The translations under genes were made by a program, and so were the position numbers. 64,000 nt of DNA. Source: Populus alba. Its lineage: Eukaryota; Streptophyta; Magnoliopsida; Malpighiales; Salicaceae. Where the stretch lies: positions 4,092,001 through 4,156,000 of the forward strand of contig NC_133298.1 in the NCBI RefSeq assembly GCF_005239225.2. Direction: 5' to 3'. Numbering within the stretch: the first letter of the stretch is position 1; every line of letters begins with the position of its first letter. Positions 54,618 to 64,000 of the stretch are shown in pieces. The notes beneath the pieces are model-generated. The model was not told the origin of the DNA. It saw nothing but the letters and a program-made list of their open reading frames with translations, and did no database searches.

Positions 54618-57589
54618 TTGAATTCTTCTGCTCTGTGTATATTTGATTAAATGATTAAAAGCCAAAAGCCATCATCTGTTGTTTATGTTTTCAAAAACTA
54701 AGGTTTGCCCTAGGCACTAACCCTCCAAAATAAAGGCTAGTTTCACAAGCCATTCTCTTCCCTTCTATTCAAAAAACTGGTCCCGTGAACAAGGAAGTAT
54801 ATATTGGTGGGTCTCTAAATACTTACTTCTGCAGATATGTATTGGAATTATGTAGACAACAAATGGTGGATCAAGAAGTGACAGCGGCTAGGGCCGTCGT
54901 GTTTTCCATTCAGAATCTCTGCTGGCAGCCTCATTTCCGCCATTAACACGTAATTCTGCAAGAGGGCAGAAATCCACACCACCAGTCCAACATGGATGAC
55001 TTGCCTACCTATATTAATCACTCACTTTCTGTCAAATAAACGAAGTAAAATAAATACATTGAACATTGGCCTGATTGAGGTTATGGTCCTCACACTGCTA
55101 GAGTTTATTTTTTTTTTTTTTTCCGGTAAAGCACTATGCACCTGTTTGTGTGTAAATGCTTCTGTTCTTGCATTGATTTGTGGAATAGCAAATCTTAGTG
55201 CTTGACATGACATGATTTGGCTATGTTCTTGAGTATTAATTATTTGTCATCAATGTGAAAGTCTTAATTTCAAAAACAATGTGTCATCTTTGCCTATTGT
55301 TGATCCTTTATACCACGGCTCCAAGTAAAAGTTCCTTTATATTTATGAATTTGGCTTGTCAAGAAGTTCATCGGACCTTATAGATTACATAAAGGGAACA
55401 GTTCTTGTTTCTTTTGGATTTTTTATTATTAGCTAAATTAAGGTTGCGTTCGGTTAATATTTCAAGATAAAAAATTAAATATAAAAAGGATAAAAACATA
55501 TTTTATTAAATTGAAATATACAAAGATATAAAATAAATTTGTTTATGAAACAATTCTAAAATAAATTTTTAAAATCAGAGATATATGAAGACATATCATT
55601 TCTATCTCTACTGTCTATATCTTTTTTATATTATTACAATAAGTAAACACTATTTAAATAAACAACTTTCTTACCAGAAGATCTCTTAGTATATAGTTTT
55701 TATTTATTTTGAAGATGCTAAATGATTTTTTTAGTTGACCTAGGTAAATTATCATCTCTTTTTAATTACATGTGAGAAGTTTATCAATTAAACACCTAAA
55801 ATTAACAACAATGATATGTTAATTGTACATTAATCAATCCAAAACTTGTATGTGGTTTAATGAGACCTCTTGGTTGGAGGGAAGAGAATAATTCAAATGA
55901 ATTTGAGTGTCTCCAAAAACACAGCTAGCAACCTATCATAACATTTTATTTTATTTCTCGTTTCCTGTTAGGTACAAGGAACAAATCCATGGTTGCAGCT
56001 CAACAAATATACATACAAGCAAGAAACAAATTGGAAAAATTGTCCTGGAGCTGGAGGCGCTTGTCCAGAAAGCAAAAGCAATTATTTGTTGGCATTTTTC
56101 GTGAAAATAGAAATCTCCTGTTTCATTGATTCTTTCTCACCCCTTCAGTATAAAGGATATATTAGTTGTAATTGATTCCCCATGCTAGCCAGGACATGTG
56201 CAATATCAAGCCAGTGAGTAGTGACACATCAAGGAAAGAATATAAATAATTTGAAGGCATATAGTTTTGTGGTCCTGTGTAGCCTTTTGGATTGAGCTAG
56301 CTAGGGTCTGTAAGCTGCAAAAGGACAAACCCTAATCTCAGTGAAGTAGGATTTTATCGAGCAGTTCCTATATAGAGAGAGGGCCCTGATCGATGGCGTG
56401 GTCAATATGTCTAGGAAACAGCCTTCCAATTCACATGATGGGCAAATGTGTATCAATTTTGGTCCCCCACTACGTGCTCAAACGCACTGTTTTGAAATTA
56501 TAATCAACAGCATCGTAGATAGAGGTTTAATCCTATCATATATATATGCATACATTTTATCATTCTTATCCCTCGATGTTTTTCCTTACAGCTGTGTAAC
56601 TTTTAGTTAAGAATGTCTTGTACCATGTTGAACCTAATTGCGGTGTTTTACACACAAAAATGTGCAAAATGATCCCTGTCTTTCTGGGACAGCATAGTTC
56701 ACAAGGCATGCCTATGCTGCACTGTTGACGAGGGTACAGGGGTAATGGAACTCTAGCTAGGCAGAAGTTTCAAAGCTTGTAGCAAGTACTAAACTAGGTG
56801 GTAGGAATGTTGTTTGATCCTAAATTCTTGCTAATCCACACACTTAGAGCATAATTAATTAATTTTTTTGAAGAAACAGCAGAGTTGGGCCAAGATCAGG
56901 CTCCCCTTAGCCCTCCCAAGTTAAGAAAAAGGATTGAAATGATCTAGCCTAACTATGATTATTAATGTAGCCAGACTCTTGAAACAATTATAAAATTACA
57001 AATTCCATCCACAAAGTTTACTTCTTACCATAATTTTCCTCCATATTTTCAACACATGAGTAATAACTACAATTGACAAAAACATCCAAGGGTTCCGTTT
57101 AACAAACGAAAACTTGTTAAGAACACTTGCAAACTAATTGGCACGTACGTTGTATTTTACGAGGTTATTGCACGTGTAATCGTAGGCATAGTAATGTGTG
57201 GATAAGGATTTGTAGGTGGATCGGCATGCCATTTTAGATCCATCATAAAACATTGTCCTTTCAAGTTTTTTTTTTTAAATAATATCATTTTAAATCAAAA
57301 TATTCTTTAAAAAATATTATTTTAAGTTGAACTGACAATTTTAAAAAAATCAGTTTTAAATGTACAAGTGGTATATTGGATTAGGTTTAAAAGTAAATAT
57401 TCGTTACTGCTTTTGTTTTCAAAATAAAATCAATTGCAAGATAAAACGTCATTATATGAACCTGAAGAGTCATTTTGCAGATCCCCAAGAAACCACATTG
57501 TATGGAGTATTTTAAAACCTCAGGATTACTGTAATGGGAATCACATTGTAAACAGAGCTCCTCAGATACAGAAAGGGATAGTGAGAGAT

Positions 57590-57670
57590 AGAGAGAGGGA
57601 GAGAGAGAGGTGCGTGGTCATATCGTCATCCTTTAACAAAACTCAATTCCCAAGGGGAGAAAGCGAGAGG

Positions 57671-57704
<34 letters not shown>
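57590..57704. repeat. (GA)n microsatellites
   Basis: Two GA-rich stretches, 57590-57610 (interrupted) and 57672-57704 (uninterrupted), separated by ordinary sequence. Likely to be polymorphic. Confidence 0.85.
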
Positions 57705-57709
<5 letters not shown>

Positions 57710-58204
57710 GAGTTGGTCTGGTAAAACTTGGGACCGAGTGTTAAGAAAGGAGATAAACTAGCCAGGAAAAAAATAATACACACACACACTTTTCAAAACC
57801 CACGAACCCACCATTTTGCTGCTCTTTCCTCAGTCAAAAATCAAATCAAAATGGGTTGTCCTATATTTCGTCACATTCATCCCTGTACTTTACAACTATT
57901 AACATTATGGTCCTTGTACGAGTAACTATGCTACCTTCACTCTATATGATTAGTTCAAAGATTTTCAGAACACGAGCGTTTAAACTCTAAATATATATAC
58001 AAATATTTTTTATGCATGTAATTAAGAAATTGTATACTCGAATCTTTATTAATGTGTCTAGTGTAGGTAAAATCTTGTATAATTGTAAAACATATAGTTT
58101 ACTTTACTTCCCTGTCTCTTCAATTTAATTTATAGAAACAACAAGATCCAGAATATTCTATATAATCTTCTTATCATGTCAACTTGGATAAGTGAAATGC
58201 TTGT

Positions 58205-58375
58205 GTGTATTTGATAATGAGATGAAAGAGTGTTTTTTAATTAAAATACATTAAATTAATTTTTTTAAATTTTTTATATCAATACATCAAAAGGTATTAA
58301 ATTAATGTTTTTTTATAAATAAAAATAGTTTGGAAAAAATTTTAAAAAATAAATTCAACCACATAAATAACACAC
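58205..58375. mobile_element. Degenerate MITE-like copy
   Basis: It contains GTGTATTTGATAATGAGATG, TTTTTTATATCAATACATCA and AATTCAACCACATAAATAAC, keeping the layout of the dispersed family. Boundaries are approximate. Confidence 0.35.
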
Positions 58376-58661
58376 TCTAAAAAGTTCCTGACATCATAGC
58401 CTTCAGAATTATTTCATTAAACTAGTTGAGGGAGAGGAAAACAAAAACACCATAATGGAGACTCCAACATTCTTATTTCTCAATGATCATGAAGTAGAAA
58501 AGGGAGGTTAAAGGACCATAGTAAACAAATGTCAAATGTAGAGGGACTGAACATACAATTAACCTAAAATCAAATATTGTTGTTGGACTTGATTTATATG
58601 CTTCATGGATCCGGTCTTTCCGCTTCTTCATCAATTTGCTTCCTACAACCTGTTCAAGCTC

Positions 58662-58686
58662 CTCTCTCTCTCTCTCTCTCTCTCTC
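58662..58686 (+). repeat. (CT)n tract in probable leader of TRM-like gene
   Basis: An uninterrupted CT run lies 128 bases before the ATG at 58814. CT-rich leaders are common in plant genes and often lie near the transcription start. Confidence 0.8.
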
Positions 58687-58813
58687 ATCTGTAACTCCTG
58701 CTACTAATTGTTGTAATCATCACCCTCATTTTCTTTTTTTTTTTTACCAAACAATATCTCTGTTTCTTGTGTAGCTTCAAAGCAAAGGCAAAAGATAGAA
58801 ACTTTTACTAGAC

Positions 58814-61348
58814 ATGGGAAAGGAATGGTATTACTGGGGTAGTGGAAAAACCTCCAAGAAAGGTGGTGGTGGTGGTGGTGAAGGTGGAAGAGAAGGAGAG
58901 AAAGATAGTGCTAATTTACCTACTGGTTGCATGTGTGCTGTTTTCCAGTTGTTCGATTTCCATCATCAGTTTCAGTTTCCTCTAAACCATGAACAACAGT
59001 CTTCTAATTTACTTCAGCCCAACTCTTTCCTTCCTCTTGAGGATCCTCCTATCCCTAAAGGTAGCTCCTTTTACTTTTCCCTGTCTCTTTTTCTTTCTTT
59101 CTTTTTTGTAGAAACTTTGAGTAATGGGGTTTTGTTTTAATTTAGGTTTTGAAGCACCAAGGAATAGCTTGGAATTGGAAGAGGAGGAGCCTTCATTGCC
59201 ATCATCAAAAGAAGAAAATTTTTATATCCCTGTAAGTTTTAGTACCATGTCATCTAGCTAGCTACCTCTCGTATTTCTTTTTCAAAGACTTCCTTTCTTT
59301 AGTGAAGTTAGTGATGTTCTTGTGCTTTCCTTTTTGAAAAAATTGATCCAGATGGGCATTCAAATCAAAACAAAAGGAGTTCCAAATGATTCATCTTCAT
59401 CAGAAATCAGCTCTTCACCGGGGACCAAGACACCAAATCTGGTAGCTAGACTTATGGGTCTTGATCTTCTTCCTGATCATCTTACCTACTCACCAAGCCA
59501 CTCTTCTTCATCAACTCTTGGCACACCAAACCTTCCACCAAAATCCCATTTTCAGTACCGCCATTGCAGACCTCAACAACCACGTCACCGTAGCAAAAGA
59601 AGTAGCCCTCGAAGTTGTACTTTGGACCATGATTTTTCAGGCACTCGTTCTGTGCCTGAGACGCCAAGAATATCATCAGCTAGAAGATCAGATGTAGAAC
59701 ACCGTTTGTCACTTCAAATCAACAAAGAAAATGCAGGTGAAGACTTAGTTCTCCCTCGTTTCTCATCTTTGAAAAGAAAAGAGCTGAAAGTTGAAGATGA
59801 GAATAGAAGTCCAGGCCACTATGCAAGGCAAATTGTGAAGCAAGTTAAAGAAAGTGTAAGCAGGAAAGCTGGCATGGATATTACAAACACAGTACTAAAT
59901 AGAGAGCAAACAAGAAGAAGAGATCAAGAGCTTGAGCTTGTTAGCCAATACAAGTCCAAGAAAACTCTCTCCAAAGCTCCAAGTACCACCAAAACGGTTG
60001 GTGCTTCAGGTAATAGTCCAGGCAAGCATTCTGTGAACACAACTTCTTTCTCACCAAGACTGAAATTCTTGGAACCCAAAAACAAGCCAATCACAACTCT
60101 ACCTTGCAAGGACCACAATAATATTTCTCATTCTCAAAAACCCCCATCACTTCTGTCACAAAATACCAAACCTTCAACAAAGCCAGATTTGCCTAAGGTC
60201 ATGCAGGATCAACACCAGCACCAGCGGAGACCATTCAAGAAGTGCAACAAAGTGACTGAAGAAAAATTTGGTCCACCACCACCAAGATTCGTCAAGAAAC
60301 CTCTAAAAACATCACATATTATCAGAACCAAGCAAGAAGAGCCATTTGTCAGTTCAACATCAGCTAGAGAAACCAATATTCCTGACACGAAATGCAAGAA
60401 AACCCCATTATCATCAATTGACCTTAACATCTCTCTCCTTCCTGTCAAGAAAGACCCTACTCCTCCTGCTACAAAAATCCCTCAAAAACAGGTACAGCGT
60501 GACTACTTTCCCTTCATTTTCTCCCAAATTTTTAGTCATAATATTATTCATATTTTGCTTATTTTTGAAGAAATGAAATGAAAATAATGTTTTTTCTTTC
60601 CTTGCATGCGTTATAGGTATCAAATGCTGCTCAAGAATCGAAATGGTGCTCACAGTTATCTAGTTGTTCGAGCCAGTCGTACAAACAACCACAAGCGACG
60701 CGTAGGCTCGATGCCCGAGAAAACAACAATGATGATAGGTCTAGTAACGGTGTCGCCACCAATATCGTCACCACCGGAGATGGAGCCGCACAAGAAGAAT
60801 ATGAGTACATTAGTAGAATACTAAAACGTACTGGCATAGACAAAGATACCCCAGTGTCTTTTACTAGGTGGTTTTCTCCGTCTCATCCTCTGGACCCTTC
60901 AAATTTTTACTACCTAGAACATTTTACCACACCAGCCTCTACTACCACCTGCCAAGCTCGTCAAGCCATGGACCGTCGATGCAATCGAAAATTATTGTTC
61001 AATCTTGTTGACGAAATTTTGGTCGACATCCTACGTCCATACATCAACGTGAAACCTTGGAGTTTTAGTACTAGATTTGGCTTATGTACTCGGAATTTTC
61101 TCCTTAGTCACATGAAGGGGTCGCATTTGGTTCACATGTTATGTACAAAGCTTAGGAGCTTCCCTTGCGCTGACTGTCATGACCTCGAAGACATTGATAG
61201 GTTAATAGACAAAGATCTGCCCCAGTTGATGAAGGATCAAAGTGAGATTGCATTTGGAGAAGAAGGAGAAGAGATTGTGATGGAAATAGAGAAGGAGATT
61301 GTGGAAACATTAATACATGAAACGGCTTGGATTTTTTATAGACATTGA
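58814..61348 (+). CDS. TRM-like protein with VARLMGLD motif and DUF4378-type C-terminus (734 aa)
   Basis: Coding exons: 58814-59060, 59146-59231, 59352-60491, 60617-61348, total 2205 nt with all junctions in frame. TRM (TON1-recruiting motif) proteins bind TONNEAU1 and target cortical microtubule arrays, controlling cell shape and division plane; LONGIFOLIA is the best-known member. Here residues 1-111 include a glycine run (18-26) and a CMCAVFQLFDFH segment. Residues 137-149 (KTPNLVARLMGLD) are the conserved motif associated with DUF3741-type proteins. The middle is basic, Ser/Pro-rich and probably disordered (long exon 3). Residues from about 560 to the end form a DUF4378-like domain (EYISRILKRTG, LLFNLVDEILVDILRP, EKEIVETLIHETAWIF). 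The ATG at 59322 lies in intron 2 and is not used. Subfamily is unassigned; a microtubule role is inferred from the family. Confidence 0.9.
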
Positions 61349-61378
61349 AGTGGCGGCATAACCATAGCGTATACATTT

Positions 61379-61406
61379 GACTAGAGCAATCGGGGTTGCT
61401 CTAGTC
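61379..61406 (+). other. Perfect 11-bp stem hairpin in 3' UTR of TRM-like gene
   Basis: GACTAGAGCAA pairs with TTGCTCTAGTC around a 6-base loop (TCGGGG), 30 bases after the stop codon. It could influence 3' end stability or processing. It is too short for a miRNA precursor. Confidence 0.7.
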
Positions 61407-64000
61407 ATGGAAGAGAGACAAGAGAGCAGAAGGGTCACATGGGTTATTCACGTGAGGAGATGCTATGTGTTAAAGGGTGATAATGTGGGGTGTCCAAACT
61501 CAAGATTGGGACTTGTAAAGAAGAGGTTTGAGGTCTACACGTGGAGATATAAACTCTTTCTCCGACAACAACACACTTGCTATCTCATTGGGTCTTAAAA
61601 GAAAACAACTATTGACAAAGGAATCCATTCCCCCCTCTCTCTCTCTCTCTCTCTCCCCCCCCCCCCCCTCCCTCGCCATCTAGCTTTGTAAAAGTATATA
61701 TAGTGTATAGTGTATCACCTTTTTTTTCTTTATTTGTTGTCGTTCTTTTTAATCTTAAAAAGGATGGGTTCTTAGTAGTGATCCTGTTACGGTTTTTGTA
61801 GTCAGCTCTGTATTTATTCAGATTGTCGTCAGATGGATCATCATGATGTGCATGATTATTAAGTTTCTTTCACTGTTAGTGATCTATTGCTTCTTGTCTT
61901 TTTACCCTCCTTTTGTTTTTACCATCTTTTTGGAGATAAGTCCACAGTCCAGTACTGAAATTGAAAACCAGCAACCCTTTGGTGTTTGACTCGAGTCCTC
62001 TTTATAACCCCCACCCCCACTTAATTAATGTTGATCTTGACTACATGTTACGAGCAAGGAAAATTTTGCCCATGTTGTTAACTAAATTATGTGGTGGTGG
62101 TAAAAGAAATTTTATGATGCTAACTTTGTAACTATTCGTATTTATTTTTAAAAGAGAGGGGAAAATTAAAAAAAATATATATTTTTTTTTATTTTAGATG
62201 ATAATATTTTTATTATTATTTATGAATATCATATTTTTTCATCATCAATCTATCTCTCTCTTTAAAATAGATCCATGAAATAGCACCCATAATAAAATTT
62301 AGTATAACTATTGTGTGAAATTCTATAGGAGAAGATTATTCCACACATGTGGGTTAAAAATGTCTAATTGTTTAGCTCTATCGTTATTATTCTTTGTTAA
62401 GTGTTGATTCTTGTAATGTAATTTCGATTTTCTCGTGTAATAATGTATCATTTGATGCACACATTGCAAACATACTAGCTATTATAATTGGATTGTTATT
62501 AATGTACTAATGTTTCAAGTTTTTTTTACTTCAAATATATATTTTTAAGATATTTCATGAGAAAAGGAACAATCATGATTATGATCGGATTATATAGAAG
62601 AAATAATTAAGTAGGCAAAGAGAAATGACTACTACTATTATTTATGAACCAGAAAATCTGCATACAGACCATGAAAAGAGATTTACCATTCTAACATGGG
62701 TAAAATTTTTGGTATAATAACATACCCAAGAAAAGGTTTTAGTAAAATATCACAGTTTACACGATTGCTATTATCAGTAGTGGTTGTTTAGTTAGAAATC
62801 AAAATGTATGTCTCATATAAATTAATTTATATATACAAAAGTAAATCTAAAATCTAATAAAAATAAAAATAAACAAAGATACGAGATTAAATATCTAATT
62901 ACTAGAAAGAGAAATGAGAAAAATTGACATAGTATGAGAGAGAAATGCAAGAAGAAAAGGAAAAAAAGAATAATTTATTAGAGATACATCCTGGCGTTAT
63001 TTTTTATACACTCGATATTGTTAGAAAAATATCAATAAGACAATTCTAACACCTTAAAAGACCACTAAACAATGTGATAATTGATAAAGAGTTTTATTTT
63101 AGATTAATTTGAAGCTAGAATTGTATAGCGGTCTTTCAAGATATGGTTAGAGTCATCCTATCAAGAATTTTCTAACAATATTGGGTGCGTCAAGAACAAA
63201 ACATCAATGTGTTCTTGGTGCCCTGTTATTTCTTTCCATTCTTTTTTTTCTTCATTTGTCTCTCTTGTCTCTCAACTTATATTCTTTCTTTCTTTTTTGT
63301 TATTGGATCTTCAGTCTTATTTCTTGCACATTGAATCTTCATAAAATTTTAAGTTGATTTTTTTATATAAAAAATTAATTTCAACTTTTAACTAAATAAT
63401 TGTTATTTCAAAGCATTGTGTTGAAAACAGATATTAAGAATCCTTATTATATTCAAAATATGTTATTTCTTTAGAAATTTTCTATAATTAATATTTTTTT
63501 CAAAACTTTACACAAAAAGTGTCATTTTTCAAAAAAAAAAAATCCAAGAAAAAGAAACGAAATTGAAAACTTGTAACGTAACTATATTCACTTTTTAAGA
63601 TAGATTTGGATGGGATTTCATGGAAGTTTGAGTTTGTAAAAGTGCAGTAAAGTGAAAAGGGCAGTTTACTTAAAAAGATGGTCTTGCATGGACCCGAGAC
63701 ATACATATTTATGTGTGCGTGAACTTTAAAGCCTCTTTAAAGTTGTGATTGCTGGTAACTACATTGTAAATTGTATTTTTTAAAAAAAATAAAAATATGA
63801 GATTCATTAATTATTTCTATAATAAATTTTATATTTTTGTACGATAACGGAATGCAATTCATGACATGTCTATTAATTTCGATCTTTCATTATAAAGCGA
63901 AACTTATGATTGTTCAACTTCAATGGTATGAATAGTCATAATTTTTTTTTTTCTAGTTTTTTTATATAAAATTAGGAAAAATTTCAATTGAAAAGTTCAA
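61407..64000. other. TRM 3' region and intergenic DNA to window end
   Basis: 61631-61671 is a CT run followed by 14 or more Cs, within the probable 3' UTR. From 62.1 kb on the DNA is AT-rich with poly-A and poly-T runs. No gene, RNA gene or clear element is seen, and the minus-strand open frame at 63500-63706 has no recognised domain. Confidence 0.45.

Larger units (their letters stand above)
54634..58661. other. Intergenic upstream of TRM-like gene; no gene supported
   Basis: Moderately AT-rich. It contains a decayed MITE-like fragment at 55441-55640, a degenerate MITE-like copy at about 58205-58375, and GA microsatellites at 57590-57610 and 57672-57704. Open frames at 55907-56610 have no recognised domain. 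The GA-rich region at 57.6-57.7 kb could be a leader or promoter of an unseen transcript, but nothing else supports that. Confidence 0.4.

Noticed and set aside
57434..57724. Open frame with long RERERE tract
   Set aside because: The Arg/Glu run is simply translation of a GA microsatellite.
59322..59351. ATG at 59322 as start of a 419-codon protein
   Set aside because: The 30 bases before 59352 are the end of an intron (GATCCAG acceptor). The upstream exons 58814-59060 and 59146-59231 join in frame, so the true start is 58814.
60492..60581. Read-through of TRM exon 3 to a stop at 60581
   Set aside because: A GT donor at 60492 and acceptor at 60616 join exon 4 in frame and restore a DUF4378-like domain. 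The read-through text is AT-rich and intron-like.

Overview
The window looks like nuclear DNA from a woody dicot, most probably a poplar (Populus, Salicaceae). The basis is long AT-rich intergenic DNA, GT-AG intron-rich genes, plant-only gene families, and dispersed short AT-rich elements of the kind seen in Salicaceae genomes. The species call is an inference from protein resemblance and repeat style. No alignment was run.

Six protein-coding genes can be supported. (1) At the left edge, on the minus strand, is the N-terminal 189 codons of a gibberellin 20-oxidase, cut by the window end. (2) At 9529-17075, minus strand, is a complete plastid phosphoglucomutase gene. I reconstructed it as 22 coding exons, 1908 nt and 635 aa, with one GC-AG intron. 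(3) At 22232-25706, plus strand, is a MIKC-type MADS-box gene of the AGL6/SEP superclade (8 exons, 225 aa) with a short C-terminus. (4) At 31331-34473, plus strand, is a pfkB-type fructokinase (7 exons, 345 aa). (5) At 36127-39285, plus strand, is a coiled-coil protein of unassigned function (7 exons, 260 aa) with two tandem duplications inside its introns. (6) At 58814-61348, plus strand, is a TRM-like protein carrying the VARLMGLD motif and a DUF4378-type C-terminus (4 exons, 734 aa). All reconstructed reading frames close exactly across their junctions.

Between genes 5 and 6 lies a repeat-rich block of about 11.5 kb (39.87-51.41 kb). It appears to have landed inside a pre-existing tandem repeat of about 218 bp. 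It holds LTR-retrotransposon material (44858-47641 and a second end at 51137), a GC-rich repeat, and a nested inverted repeat at 41759-44475. The arms of that inverted repeat carry two head-to-head copies of a small promoter-plus-coiled-coil gene. The left copy has a 4 x 80 bp array in which each small ORF's stop codon overlaps the next start codon (ATGA). A hAT-like insertion of about 1 kb splits the right arm. This structure is the most unusual object in the window. Further right, at 54449-54617, is a tRNA-derived SINE with a nearly perfect 16-bp target-site duplication.

The genes do not form an operon-like unit. Phosphoglucomutase and fructokinase both serve sugar/starch metabolism, and the GA oxidase and MADS gene serve growth and flowering, but their closeness is probably ordinary gene order. 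The remaining intergenic DNA is AT-rich, with microsatellites and degenerate copies of a short MITE-like family, and no further gene that I can support.
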